The notes under the pieces were generated by a model. It had not been told where the DNA came from, made no database searches, and saw only the letters and a list, made by a program, of their open reading frames with translations. Source: Nitrospirota bacterium (GTDB taxonomy: Bacteria; Nitrospirota; Nitrospiria; Nitrospirales; Nitrospiraceae). From it: a stretch of 64,000 nt of DNA. The stretch is taken from contig JBFMAX010000001.1 of NCBI GenBank assembly GCA_040755395.1, forward strand, positions 310,001 to 374,000. Reading direction: 5' to 3'. A program made the position numbers and the translations under genes. Below are positions 45,996 to 55,531 of this stretch, one piece after another (position 1 is the first letter of the stretch; each line of letters begins with the position of its first letter).

Positions 45996-47858
45996 CAGAC
46001 GCGACGGCTCCTGTTGGTGGATCCCTAGCCCAAAAACAATCCCTACCATCTGACCGCGCCGGAACGGCGCGCGGTCTGGTTTCCGAAGCTGAGCCTGCCG
46101 GTAATCGCGGCCTACACGCCTGAGTATTGGTGTGTGGATCTCGTGGATGAAGCCGTGGAGGATGTGAATTTCGAACACCCCTGCGATCTCGTCGGGTTGT
46201 CGATCATGACCTGCTACGACCCGCGGGCGCATGAAATTGCGACGGAGTTCAGGAAGCGAGGCAAACCGGTCGTCATGGGCGGCGTTCACCCGACCTATTG
46301 TCCCGACGAGGCTCTGCAGTATGCCGATGCCGTCGTTTGCGGCGAGGCGGAAGATCTGTGGCCCGAACTCATCGCCGACTTCGAGGCGGGGGCCATGAAG
46401 CGACGGTATCAGATGGAATCGTTTCCGACGCTGGAACAGTATAAGAGCCCGCGTGCGGAACTGCTGAGCCCCGATGCCTATATGACCAGGCAATGCAGTT
46501 TCACCACCCGAGGGTGTCATTTCGATTGCGAGTTCTGCAGTGTCTCTCCCTTCAACGGGAAGACCACCAGACGCCGGCCGGTTCAAGAAGTCGTCAAGGA
46601 ATTGACCCGGATCAAACAATGGATTCGCGGCGAATTGGTGGAACGGATACGCCATGACTCGCTCTGGCACGCCTTCATCACGGGGGTTCGCATTCGCCTC
46701 GGCATTGAAGACGGCGCCATCTTCGCCTTCGTCGATGACTTGCACAACAGCAACCGGGCTTACTGCCGGGAACTTTGGACGGCGCTCAAGCCGCTGAAGA
46801 TCAAGTGGGGATGCCAAGCCACGATGTTCCTGGGCGATGATCCGGAAATGGTCAAGCTGGCGGCGGAGAGCGGCTGCGTGTCTGTCTTCGTGGGGATGGA
46901 ATCGCTGAATGAAGACTGCCTGGAGGAAACCCATAAGCCGTTTAACCGGGTGCAGAAGTTTTCGCAAGAGATCAAGATGTTTCATGACCATGGCATCATG
47001 GTGAACCCGGGGATTGTCTTCGGCTTCGATAACGACGATGAATCGGTCTTTGAACGTGCCGTGGAGTTCCTGGTCAAGAATCAGGTGGAGTTGGCCTATT
47101 TCAATGTGCTCACTCCACTCCCTGGCACGGCCCTCTATGAACGCTACACTCGCGCCGGCCGCATCTTCGACAAGGACTGGGCGAAGTATGACGGCAAACA
47201 TGTGGTGTTCTATCCAAGCCGGATGACACCGGAGCAACTCCAGGAGGGCTTTTTCTGTGCCAACCATCGGTTCTATTCGCTGCCGTCGATCTGGCGCCGG
47301 TTGGTGGGCACCAAACAGCGATTCATCCCCCGTTTGTCCATGAACCGGCAGTTTCGCAAGTTAGTCAAGCGGTCCTGTCCGCAAGGGACCCTCTCGCCGG
47401 TCGCCGGGGCGCTCAAGACCCTGGAAGCTCAGTTGCCGACGCTGGAGACGGATCAACTCATCCCCAATGCGCTCCATGCCCTCAGACAGAAGCTGGGTCA
47501 GACCGCCGCACCCGCGCACGGATTGTGGTTGACGATGAGAGCCAAGCGGCATGACCAGTTTGCCGCGCTGTTTGTCGACCTTGAAGGGACACTCGATCGA
47601 CTGAATGCGCAAGAACTGCTGAAACGAATCAGCGAGGCGGCGGAGAAAGCCCGGATCGACATCATCGTGAACTTTGAACACCTGAAACACGCGACGCCCG
47701 AGGCGCTCAGAGCCTTGCTGGACGGTGAGGCGTTGAAAGCCGTGGTGCCCTATGCCAAGGTGCGCTACCGGAAGTTCAAGGCGGCGTTTGAGAACGCGGT
47801 GCAGGAGCGCTCCATCGATCGACTTGAATGGCTGAGCCAGGATGTACAAGACACATAA
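45996..47858 (+). pseudogene. B12-binding radical SAM gene with lost start and in-frame TAG
   Basis: The open part (46134-47858, 574 aa from GTG) has the end of a cobalamin-binding domain ('CDLVGLSIMTC', 'KPVVMGGVHPTYCPDEAL'), the radical SAM motif C128-H-F-D-C132-E-F-C135 and a C-terminal region resembling a STAS-type fold ('RHDQFAALFVDLEGTLDRLNAQELLKRISEAAEKARIDIIVNFEHLKHA'). Upstream, the same frame keeps coding-like sequence (RRLLLVDP, stop, PKNNPYHLTAPERRAVWFPKLSLPVIAAYTPEYWCVDLV), but TAG at 46026-46028 interrupts it and ACG stands where ATG is expected (45996). The gene is probably decaying, unless translated from an internal GTG without a ribosome-binding site. Confidence 0.65.
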
Positions 47859-48087
47859 TATCCCCGTGCGCGACCGTCGCCGCTTCCTAAAAGCCGGTCG
47901 TTCGAGTGGAAGCGGCCAGGTGCGGGCGAGGCACCGGGGAACGGGGTTCGTACCGTAAGGCTGTCCAACCAGGAGAGAAGACCAGACGCAACAGGGCCCG
48001 GGCGCAGGGGAAGCGGTACGGAGACCCGTGTGGCGATGGCCTGCTCCGTCAACGCTTCGGCCTGAACCTGAATAGGAGGCGCCTCGC

Positions 48088-48870
48088 ATGGAGTTGGCGT
48101 TCAGTCTCCTCATCCTGCTGGTTTTGCTGGCTGTCGTCTTGGCGATGGGCTTCAAGGTGCTGCGCGAATATGAACGAGCAGTGATCTTTCGGTTTGGAAG
48201 AGTGGCGCGAGGCCTCGTGGGCGGCCATGGCCCCGGCATCGTGGTCATCATGCCGCTTGTCGATAAGCTCTTACGCGTGAGCCTGCGGACCGTCGCCATG
48301 GACGTGCCTCCACAAGACGTCATTACACGGGATAACGTGTCCGTGAAGGTGAACGCCGTCATTTATTTCCGTGTCGTCGATCAGCAGCGAGCGATTGTCC
48401 AGGTTGAGGACTATCTGTATGCGACGTCGATGATGGCCCAGACTACGCTCCGCAGCGTGCTCGGCCAGAGTCAGCTCGATGATCTGCTGGCCAAGCGGGA
48501 AGAGATCAACGTCCACCTCCAGCGCATCCTTGACCAACAGACAGAACCCTGGGGCATTAAGGTTTCGGCGGTCGAAGTAAAAAACGTGGACCTTCCCCAA
48601 GAGATGCAGCGCGTGATCGCCAAGCAGGCCGAAGCGGAACGCGAGCGGCGATCCAAAGTCATTCACGCCGAGGGCGAATTCCAGGCCGCACAACGCCTGG
48701 CGGACGCGGCCACGGTCATGAGCCGGCATCCGATGGCTCTCCAACTGCGGTACCTGCAGACCTTGGTGGAGATCGCCGCTGAAAAGAATTCGACCACGAT
48801 TTTCCCGATCCCCATCGACATGCTCACGCCGTTCGTCCAAGGTCTGCAAAAGCGCGAGGCAGGAGAGTAA
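48088..48870 (+). CDS. SPFH/slipin-family membrane protein 2
   Basis: 260 aa from ATG at 48088 (AATAGGAGGCGCCTCGC upstream). N-terminal TM helix ([18 protein letters not shown]), then a canonical slipin core: '[71 protein letters not shown]' and '[31 protein letters not shown]', ending in '[24 protein letters not shown]'. Closer to classic stomatin/slipin than the protein at 43415. Membrane-domain scaffold or protease regulator; no NfeD or HflKC neighbour. The 228-bp gap before it has no gene. Confidence 0.92.
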   Translation: MELAFSLLILLVLLAVVLAMGFKVLREYERAVIFRFGRVARGLVGGHGPGIVVIMPLVDKLLRVSLRTVAMDVPPQDVITRDNVSVKVNAVIYFRVVDQQRAIVQVEDYLYATSMMAQTTLRSVLGQSQLDDLLAKREEINVHLQRILDQQTEPWGIKVSAVEVKNVDLPQEMQRVIAKQAEAERERRSKVIHAEGEFQAAQRLADAATVMSRHPMALQLRYLQTLVEIAAEKNSTTIFPIPIDMLTPFVQGLQKREAGE

Positions 48871-49536
48871 AAGGAAAATTCTGGGCGAATGACGCGGCAC
48901 GCAACAAATTGCACGACCACATCGCTCGATCCCGGCAATTGGCCGCTTGGGGGTGACGTGTGAGTCTCGCTCGGCCTATGGACAAAGAAAACAGGCTCTT
49001 CAGGAAATCGTGTGGGTCTTTCTTTTTCCCTCTCCCTTGAGGGGAGAGGGGAGGGTGAGGGTGAACGCCGGGGTTGGTGGACAAGACTGTGATGCCCATG
49101 GAGGCCCCCGATGTTTCTGAACAGGTCACGGCCCCATGCCGATCTCCCCCTCACCCGCACCCTCGCCCCCGCAAAGCGGGGGCGAGGGATGTCCTGGAGT
49201 TCTATACCCACACAAGATCCGGAAGAGCCAGTATTCTTTTCCACCGCAAAGTCAGAGCGTCGGGGGAGAGGTTGGACGAACCTGCCAGGCGCAATCGCGC
49301 GGATTCACCCGTTGCAACGAGGAGCGACAGGTACCCGGCTCCGCGCTTGCCGAGCAGATGCGGTCCGCGAAGCGGACGGCGAGCGCTGTCCGAAGCTGCG
49401 TTCATGCAACGCACAGGACGCAGCAAGTTGCGCAGCCGAGCGGGGTACCCGTTGCTCCTCTTCATGCAACGGGTCTTGGAGGCTTAGCGCGGTCGAGCCG
49501 GAGCGCTGAGCAAGGCAGGTTCGGCCAACCTCTCCC
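48871..49536. repeat. repeat-rich intergenic region
   Basis: Contains two C/G-rich palindromes, CCCTCTCCC...GGGAGAGGG (49028-49050) and CCCTCGCCCCCGC-AAA-GCGGGGGCGAGGG (49160-49188), and repeat family B copy 2 (about 49380-49505: GCTGTCCGAAGCTGCGTTC, GCAGCAAGTTGCGCAGCCGAG, GGAGGCTTAGCGCGGTCGAG). Open frames here cross the repeats and are not credible genes. Confidence 0.6.
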
Positions 49537-50124
49537 TTACTCGACGATCGTCACCGTCATCTCCACCCGCTCCGTCGGCAGATCGCGCGAGTCGCGGGGC
49601 AGGTTCACGATCTTGTCCGCCACCCCGATCCCTTTCACCACCTCGCCGAAGACGGTGTACTTCCGATCCAAGAACCGGGAATCCTCCACCACGATGAAGA
49701 ACTGCGAGCCGGCGCTGTCCGGGTCCTGCGCCCGCGCCATCGACACGATGCCCCGCTTGTGCGGAATGTCGTTGAACTCCGCCTTGATGGTGTAGCCGGG
49801 ACCGCCCGTGCCGTAGGTGTCTTTCTTCGTCGAGTCCTTCGTGTTCGGATCGCCGCCCTGAATCATGAACCCGGGAATCACGCGGTGGAAAATCGTGCCG
49901 TTATAAAATCCGGACTTGGCCAGCTTGATGAAATTCTCCACGTGTTTGGGCGCGACATCGGGAAAGAATTTGATTTCCATCTCGCCGTATTTCGTCTTGA
50001 TGATCGCCCGCGGTTCCTTGCCGCCAGACGCCTGATCGGCCGCCGGCGCGACCAACGGCCCCCCCAAAAGCATCGCGACGCTCACCCCTGCCAGGACTGC
50101 ACGGATTGTCCTCAACATTAACAT
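49537..50124 (-). CDS. exported cyclophilin-type peptidyl-prolyl cis-trans isomerase
   Basis: 195 aa. Signal peptide at residues 1-29 (VLAGVSVAMLLGGPLVAPAADQ). The cyclophilin domain has 'IKTKYGEMEIKFFPDVAPKHVENFIKLAKSGFYNGTIFHRVIPGFMIQGGDP' (catalytic Arg in FHRV), 'GTGGPGYTIKAEFN', 'GIVSMARAQDPDSAGSQFFIV' and 'KYTVFGEVVKG'. It assists folding of periplasmic proteins. Downstream of rnc on the same strand. Confidence 0.92.
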   Translation of the reverse strand: MLMLRTIRAVLAGVSVAMLLGGPLVAPAADQASGGKEPRAIIKTKYGEMEIKFFPDVAPKHVENFIKLAKSGFYNGTIFHRVIPGFMIQGGDPNTKDSTKKDTYGTGGPGYTIKAEFNDIPHKRGIVSMARAQDPDSAGSQFFIVVEDSRFLDRKYTVFGEVVKGIGVADKIVNLPRDSRDLPTERVEMTVTIVE

Positions 50125-50176
50125 TCAGCGCCCCCTTTCTCTCTCGCTCACCGGTCTCATTCCACCGACAGGGCCG

Positions 50177-50899
50177 TCAGGCCCCGACCTGCTCGAGCGC
50201 CTGTTTGGCCGCCATCTGTTCCGCTTCCTTCTTGCTGTGCCCCCTTCCCACGCCGACCACATCCCCCCGGATCGTGAGCTCCACCTCGAAAAGCTTCCGG
50301 TGGTCGGGCCCGGATTCGCGCACGGTCGCATACTGCGGCAACGTCTCGAATCGCTTCTGACACCACTCTTGCAGCAAGGTCTTGTAATCATCCATCTCCG
50401 GCCGGGCTTTCTGGTTCTCCACCCCGCTCAACTCGGGAGCCAGCACGCGCAGGGTGAACGCCCGGCTGGCTTCCAGCCCCCCGTCCAGATAGACGGCGGC
50501 GATCAGGGCTTCCAGCGCATCGGCCAGCAGCGAATTCTTTTCACGTCCCTTGGTCAGTTCTTCGCCCCGCCCGAGTCGCAGCAAGTTGCCCAGGTTGAGC
50601 CGGCGCGCCGCCTTGGCCAGCGAGGTCTCGCTGACCAGTCGCGCTTTCAGTTTCGAAAGGGCGCCTTCCGACAGGTCGGGGAATGAGGACGCCAGGTGAT
50701 CGCTGACGATGAGCGCCAGCACCGCGTCGCCCAGAAACTCCAGCCGCTCATTGTGCTTGCCCTGTTTGCCCTTGCTTTCGTTGACGTGGGACTTGTGCGT
50801 GAGGGCTTGGTCGAGCAGGCCGGGCCGGCGGAACTGATAGCCCAAGGCTGCCTGGATGACCTCGATGTCCGCCACAGTGTCGGTCTTGGAACGCGCCAT
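50177..50899 (-). CDS. rnc: ribonuclease III
   Basis: 240 aa from ATG at 50899 (an ATG at 50920 is also possible; neither has a strong ribosome-binding site). RNase III signature 'HNERLEFLGDAVL' near 50 and the second acidic motif 'ADALEALIAAVYLDGG' near 125. The C-terminal dsRBD is 'DYKTLLQEWCQKRFETLPQYATV...VGRGHSKKEAEQMAAKQAL'. It processes rRNA precursors and other double-stranded RNAs. Last gene of the fab superoperon, the classic fabF-rnc arrangement. Confidence 0.95.
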   Translation of the reverse strand: MARSKTDTVADIEVIQAALGYQFRRPGLLDQALTHKSHVNESKGKQGKHNERLEFLGDAVLALIVSDHLASSFPDLSEGALSKLKARLVSETSLAKAARRLNLGNLLRLGRGEELTKGREKNSLLADALEALIAAVYLDGGLEASRAFTLRVLAPELSGVENQKARPEMDDYKTLLQEWCQKRFETLPQYATVRESGPDHRKLFEVELTIRGDVVGVGRGHSKKEAEQMAAKQALEQVGA

Positions 50900-50992
50900 A
50901 TGCGCGACACGGTGCGACATGCAGGTAAATGAATCAGGCCGGATACTCAGACAGGCGCGGCCCAACCGCGGCGGTCTTTTCCCGCCATCGCG

Positions 50993-52243
50993 TTATGCAT
51001 CAAAACGTTTGAACAACAGGCAGGCGTTCACGCCGCCGAATCCGAAGGAGTTCGAGAGCACGACGCCGGGCGAGGCCTGGCGAGCCCGATTGGGCACATA
51101 GTCCAGATCGCACTCGGGATCGGGATTCTCCAGATTGATGGTCGGCGGCAACACGCCGCGGTAGAGCGCCAGCACGCTAAAGACGGCTTCGACGCCGCCG
51201 GCTGCGCCCAGCAGGTGCCCGGTCATCGACTTCGTGGAACTGACCGGAATACGACAGGCCCGTTCGCCGAACACCTGTTTGATGGCTTGCGTTTCAATTT
51301 TATCGGCAAAGGTCGACGTCCCGTGCGCGTTGATGTACCCGATTTCATCCTTGGCGATCCCCGCATCCTTGATGGCCAGTTCCATACACCGCACCGCCCC
51401 TTCTCCTTCGTCGGGCGGCGCAGTGATGTGATAGGCGTCGCTGTTCATGGCATAGCCGATGACCTCGGCATAGACCCGTGCGCCCCGCCGGCGCGCCCGC
51501 TCCAATTCCTCCAACACCACCACCCCGGCGCCCTCGCTGAGCACGAAGCCGTCCCGATCACGATCGAACGGCCGGCTGGCCCGCGGCGGATCGTCGTTCC
51601 GCGTGGACAACGCCCGGGCTGCGGCGAACCCCGCCACCGCAGTGGGCACGATGCAGGACTCGGTGCCGCCGGCCAGCATCACGTCCGCCTCGCCCCGCTG
51701 AATGATCCGGAAGGCGTCGCCGATACAATGGTTCCCGGTCGCGCACGCGGTCACGGCGCAGGAGTTGGGCCCCTTGGCGCCCAGCCTGATGGCCACCTGG
51801 CCCGAGGCCAGGTTGATGATGACCATGGGAATGAAGAAGGGCGAGACCCGATCCGGTCCTTTCTCCAGTAAAACCTTATGGTAGTGCTCAATCGCCGGAA
51901 GCCCGCCGATGCCGGCGCCGATATACACCCCGACGCGATCCGCGTCCTCGGGCGCGATCTTCAGCCCCGCGTCATCCACCGCCATCTGGCTCGCGCCAAC
52001 GGCATAATGGATGAAGGTGTCCATTTTCTTGATTTCCTTTTTCTCGATGAAGTGGGCGGGGTCGAAGTCTTTGACTTCCCCTGCAATCTGGACAGGATAG
52101 CCGGCGGGATCAAAGCGGGTAATCCGGCCGATCCCGGACTGCCCGGCGCACAACGCTTTCCAGGTCTTTTCGAGGCCTGTGCCGAGCGGCGTGACCAGCC
52201 CCAGCCCCGTCACCGCGACCCGTCGTGTCACCCGCTCGCTCAT
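50993..52243 (-). CDS. fabF: 3-oxoacyl-[acyl-carrier-protein] synthase II
   Basis: 416 aa. Catalytic Cys in '[17 protein letters not shown]' near 165; catalytic His in '[11 protein letters not shown]' near 305 and '[18 protein letters not shown]' near 340. Elongating condensing enzyme of type II fatty-acid synthesis. It lies 18 bp downstream of acpP. Confidence 0.95.
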   Translation of the reverse strand: MSERVTRRVAVTGLGLVTPLGTGLEKTWKALCAGQSGIGRITRFDPAGYPVQIAGEVKDFDPAHFIEKKEIKKMDTFIHYAVGASQMAVDDAGLKIAPEDADRVGVYIGAGIGGLPAIEHYHKVLLEKGPDRVSPFFIPMVIINLASGQVAIRLGAKGPNSCAVTACATGNHCIGDAFRIIQRGEADVMLAGGTESCIVPTAVAGFAAARALSTRNDDPPRASRPFDRDRDGFVLSEGAGVVVLEELERARRRGARVYAEVIGYAMNSDAYHITAPPDEGEGAVRCMELAIKDAGIAKDEIGYINAHGTSTFADKIETQAIKQVFGERACRIPVSSTKSMTGHLLGAAGGVEAVFSVLALYRGVLPPTINLENPDPECDLDYVPNRARQASPGVVLSNSFGFGGVNACLLFKRFDA

Positions 52244-52261
52244 CCTCGGCCTGACCTCGTC

Positions 52262-52495
52262 TTACACCTTCTCCTTAATATACTCCAGCGCCTTCCCGAC
52301 GGTGAGGATCTTCTCGGCGTCCTCATCCGGGATTTCGATCTCGAATTCCTCCTCGAGCGCCATCACCAGCTCGACCGTATCCAGGGAGTCCGCGCCAAGA
52401 TCTTCGACAAAGTGCGCCTCCGGAGTGACTTCGTCCTCCTCGACCCCCAGTTGCTCGGCGATAATTTTCTTCACACGTTCTTCAACGGTCGCCAT
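52262..52495 (-). CDS. acpP: acyl carrier protein
   Basis: 77 aa from ATG at 52495 (AAGGAGGTGGGCAAGTCA upstream). Very acidic four-helix protein with the phosphopantetheine attachment Ser37 in '[21 protein letters not shown]'. It carries growing acyl chains for the Fab enzymes encoded on both sides. Confidence 0.97.
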   Translation of the reverse strand: MATVEERVKKIIAEQLGVEEDEVTPEAHFVEDLGADSLDTVELVMALEEEFEIEIPDEDAEKILTVGKALEYIKEKV

Positions 52496-52633
52496 TGACT
52501 TGCCCACCTCCTTCCCCATGTTCCCTTTCCTTCCTGCATGTCCTGGATCCTGGCTCCGGATCTTGGAATTTTCAGTTCCACCCTCGTCAGAACTCAACGC
52601 TCATCACTCAGCGTCCGCGCAGCGGCCGGCGCG

Positions 52634-53377
52634 TCACGCCATCAACATCCCGCCGTTGACGTGCAGGACATGACCGGTGATATACGACGCCTCGTCCGAA
52701 ACGAGAAACCGGACGGCGGCGGCGATATCGTCCGGCCGGCCCAGCCGGCCCAGCGGGATCTGCTTCTGCAAGGTCTCCTTGACGTCGGCCGGCAATCCCT
52801 GGGTCATCGCCGTGTCGATAAACCCGGGCGCGACGGCGTTGACGGTCACGTTCCGACCGGCATATTCCCGCGCCACGGTCTTTGTGAACCCGATCACCGC
52901 CGCCTTGGATGCGGCGTAGTTGGCCTGGCCGACGTTGCCCATCACGCCGACGATCGAGGCGATGTTGACTATCCGGCCGTAGCGCTGCTTGGTCATCGGC
53001 TGAAGCACCGCTTTCGTGCAGTGGAAGGTGCCGTTCAGGTTGACTTGCAGCACGAGATTCCAGTCTTCCTCTTTCATGCGCAGCAGCAGACCGTCGCGGG
53101 TGATGCCGGCGTTGTTGACGAGGATATCGACTTTGCCCCAGTCCTTCAGCGCCTGGTCGACCATGGCCTTCACGTCGTTGAAGTCCGCGACATTGACCTT
53201 GACGTTCAACGCCCGCCGGCCGAGTTCTTCGACGGCGGCGACCGTCTCTTGCGACCGGCCGGGATCGAGATCGGCTACCACGATGTCGGCGCCGTCGCGG
53301 GCCAGCGTCTCCGCAATCGCCCGCCCGATCCCCTGCGCGGCGCCGGTGACGATGGCGACTTTACCTGCTAAACTCAC
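52634..53377 (-). CDS. fabG: 3-oxoacyl-[acyl-carrier-protein] reductase
   Basis: 247 aa. SDR fold: NADP motif TGAAQGIG (12-19), 'NNAGITRDGLLLRM', the catalytic Ser in 'IVNIASIVGVMGNVGQ' and the YxxxK motif 'NYAASKAA' near 152. Reduces beta-ketoacyl-ACP. Between fabD and acpP. Confidence 0.96.
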   Translation of the reverse strand: MSLAGKVAIVTGAAQGIGRAIAETLARDGADIVVADLDPGRSQETVAAVEELGRRALNVKVNVADFNDVKAMVDQALKDWGKVDILVNNAGITRDGLLLRMKEEDWNLVLQVNLNGTFHCTKAVLQPMTKQRYGRIVNIASIVGVMGNVGQANYAASKAAVIGFTKTVAREYAGRNVTVNAVAPGFIDTAMTQGLPADVKETLQKQIPLGRLGRPDDIAAAVRFLVSDEASYITGHVLHVNGGMLMA

Positions 53378-53384
53378 GACAAAC

Positions 53385-53485
53385 CTTTCGTCGTTAAATG
53401 TTAATCGTTATTCGTTATTCGTTAAACGCGAGAGTTCATGCCGGATGCCTTTGACGATTCACGATTAACGGTTCACGTTTAACGC
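53385..53485. repeat. intergenic short-word hairpin between fabD and fabG
   Basis: GTTAATCGT (53400-53408) pairs with ACGATTAAC (53461-53469), and CGTTAAACG (53420-53428) with CGTTTAACG (53476-53484). Words of the CGTTATTCGTTA type; the hairpin overlaps the last codons of fabD. Confidence 0.6.
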
Positions 53486-54409
53486 TCTGAGGGTCGCGTC
53501 CAGCGACTTCGGGTCATGGACGTTCAGCGTCACGGCGTCGGGCAGGATGCGCTTGATCAGTCCGGCCAGAACCGTGCCCGGTCCCACCTCAATGAATGTC
53601 GTGACGCCCAACCCCGCCATAGTCTTGATCGAATCTTCCCACAGCACCGAAGAGGGCAACTGGCGGATCAACGACGCCCGCACCTCGTTGGCCAGCCTGA
53701 GCGGTTTGGCATCGGCGTTGTTGACCAGCGGCACCGTCAAATCCGACCAGGTCGCTCGCGCCATGTCCTGCGCGAGCCAGTCCGCCGCCGGTCGCATGAG
53801 CGGCGTATGGACCGGCACGCTGACCGGCAGCGGGATCGCTTTGCGACTCCCCTTGGCTTTCGCCAGCTCGATCGCCCGCTCGACCGCGGCTTTTTCCCCC
53901 GCGATCACCACTTGCCCGGGACAGTTGAAATTCGCCGCCGCGACGACCCCGACCGGCGAGGCTTCCCGGCAGATCTCTCTGACGGTCTCGCCCGTCAAAC
54001 CGAGAATCGCGGCGACCAATCCGCTTCCCGGCGGCACGGCCTCGGCCATGTATCGCCCGCGCTTCTGGACGAGCCGGACGGCGTCGCGAAACGCCAAGCC
54101 TCCGGCGGCGACAATGGCCGAATATTCGCCGAGGCTATGACCGGCGACGGCGAGAGGCTTCGCTCCGGCCGGCTCCAGCAGACGCAACGCGGCGACGCTG
54201 CTGGTGAGCAGCGCCGGCTGCGTGTATTCCGTCAGATTCAGCCGATCGGCCGGTCCCTCGAAACAGAGCGCGGCAACGTCGTAGCCGAGGACGGATGACG
54301 CCTCTCCGTAAACCGTTCGGACTGCGGGATGCGCTTCGTAGAGCGCTCGCCCCATCCCGACCGACTGTGAGCCTTGGCCGGGAAACACCAGCCCGATTCC
54401 GGACGCCAT
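53465..54409 (-). CDS. fabD: malonyl-CoA:ACP transacylase
   Basis: 314 aa. 'VFPGQGSQSVGMG' at 9-21, the catalytic serine in 'AVAGHSLGEYSAIVAAGGLAF' near 92, a conserved Arg in 'QKRGRYMAEA', and 'PVSVPVHTPLMRPA' with the catalytic His near 200. It loads malonyl groups onto ACP. Confidence 0.95.
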   Translation of the reverse strand: MASGIGLVFPGQGSQSVGMGRALYEAHPAVRTVYGEASSVLGYDVAALCFEGPADRLNLTEYTQPALLTSSVAALRLLEPAGAKPLAVAGHSLGEYSAIVAAGGLAFRDAVRLVQKRGRYMAEAVPPGSGLVAAILGLTGETVREICREASPVGVVAAANFNCPGQVVIAGEKAAVERAIELAKAKGSRKAIPLPVSVPVHTPLMRPAADWLAQDMARATWSDLTVPLVNNADAKPLRLANEVRASLIRQLPSSVLWEDSIKTMAGLGVTTFIEVGPGTVLAGLIKRILPDAVTLNVHDPKSLDATLRALNVNR

Positions 54410-54477
54410 AGCGCGCTATGATATGGTAGAAATCCGATTCAATGTCAACGAGAAAAACGTTCTGCAGGAGCGTTCTG

Positions 54478-54556
54478 CACTCAGCCGTCGGCGGTCAGTC
54501 TGAAAGAACGCTTCCGGAGTTGAACGCTGATCGCCGACTGCCGACGGCTTCGCCGT
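54478..54556. repeat. short-word repeat between fabH and fabD
   Basis: CAGCCGTCGGCGGTCAGTC...GATCGCCGACTGCCGACGGC: CCGTCGGCGG and CCGACGGC arms oppose each other across about 50 bp. Short-word class. Confidence 0.45.
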
Positions 54557-55531
54557 TCACCAGCGAATCATCGCCGAGGCCCAGGTCAGCCCGGCGCCGA
54601 AGGCGCCGATCATGACCAGGTTCCCTTCCCGCAACCGTCCTTCGCGCACCGCTTCATCGAGCGCGATCGGGATCGACGCTGCGGACGTGTTCCCGTACCG
54701 GTCCATGTTCAGAAACACTTTTTCGAGAGGCAGTCCCAGCCGCTCCGCGACGGCCTTGATAATCCGCACGTTGGCTTGATGCGGGACGTAGAGATCCACA
54801 TCCTCGATCGACAGGTTATTGTGGGCCAAGGTTTCCCGCGCAATCTCTTCCAACGTGCGGACCGCCACCTTGAACGTCTCGTTGCCCTTCATCTTGATGT
54901 ACTGCAGCCGCTCGCTCAGCATCTTCTCCGACGGCGGATGGCGCGACCCGCCGCCCGGCACCACGATCAGATCGCACAGGCTGCCGTCTGAGCGCAGATG
55001 GGAGGAAAGGACGCCGCGTTCGCCTTCGCCGGCGCTGAGCACGACCGCCCCGGCTCCGTCGCCGAACAGGACGCAGGTGTTGCGATCCGTCCAGTCGGTG
55101 ATGACCGACATCACCTCGGACCCGATCACCAGCACATGCCGCAAGCCGGTCTTGATGTAGGCGTCGGCGACGGCCAAGGCATAGACGAAGCCGCAACAGG
55201 CCGCCGAGATGTCGCACGCCGCCGCGCGCGTCGCGCCGAGTCGATGTTGGATGAGACAGGCGGTGGCGGGAAGCGGCATGTCCCCGGTGCAGGTGGCGAC
55301 CAGGATCAGGTCCAGGTCCGCGGGCGAGAGTCCGGCGGTCTTCAGCGCCCGCTCGCCGGCCTGGACGCCCAGATCCGAGCAGGCCTCCCCCTCGGCGACG
55401 ACGCGACGTTCGCGGATGCCCGTCCGCTCGACGATCCACTGATCCGACGTGGCGACCAACCGTTCGAGATCGGCATTGGTCACCACGCGTTCGGGGACAT
55501 ACGAGCCCGTTCCGGTGATCCTGGCCTTCAT
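54557..55531 (-). CDS. fabH: 3-oxoacyl-[acyl-carrier-protein] synthase III
   Basis: 324 aa from ATG at 55531, which overlaps the plsX stop. Catalytic Cys in 'CDISAACCGFVYALAVADA' near 112, His in 'YVPHQANVRIIKAV' near 245 and Asn in 'NMDRYGNTSAASIPIAL' near 275. It starts fatty-acid synthesis by condensing acetyl-CoA, made by ATP-citrate lyase in this organism, with malonyl-ACP. Confidence 0.96.
   Translation of the reverse strand: MKARITGTGSYVPERVVTNADLERLVATSDQWIVERTGIRERRVVAEGEACSDLGVQAGERALKTAGLSPADLDLILVATCTGDMPLPATACLIQHRLGATRAAACDISAACCGFVYALAVADAYIKTGLRHVLVIGSEVMSVITDWTDRNTCVLFGDGAGAVVLSAGEGERGVLSSHLRSDGSLCDLIVVPGGGSRHPPSEKMLSERLQYIKMKGNETFKVAVRTLEEIARETLAHNNLSIEDVDLYVPHQANVRIIKAVAERLGLPLEKVFLNMDRYGNTSAASIPIALDEAVREGRLREGNLVMIGAFGAGLTWASAMIRW

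Noticed and set aside
45993-47267. 424-aa frame on the minus strand
   Set aside because: Antisense to the radical SAM gene, whose cysteine motif and conserved blocks show the real strand.
49074-49795. Several + strand frames of 130-220 aa
   Set aside because: They cross palindromes and repeat family B and run antisense into the cyclophilin gene.
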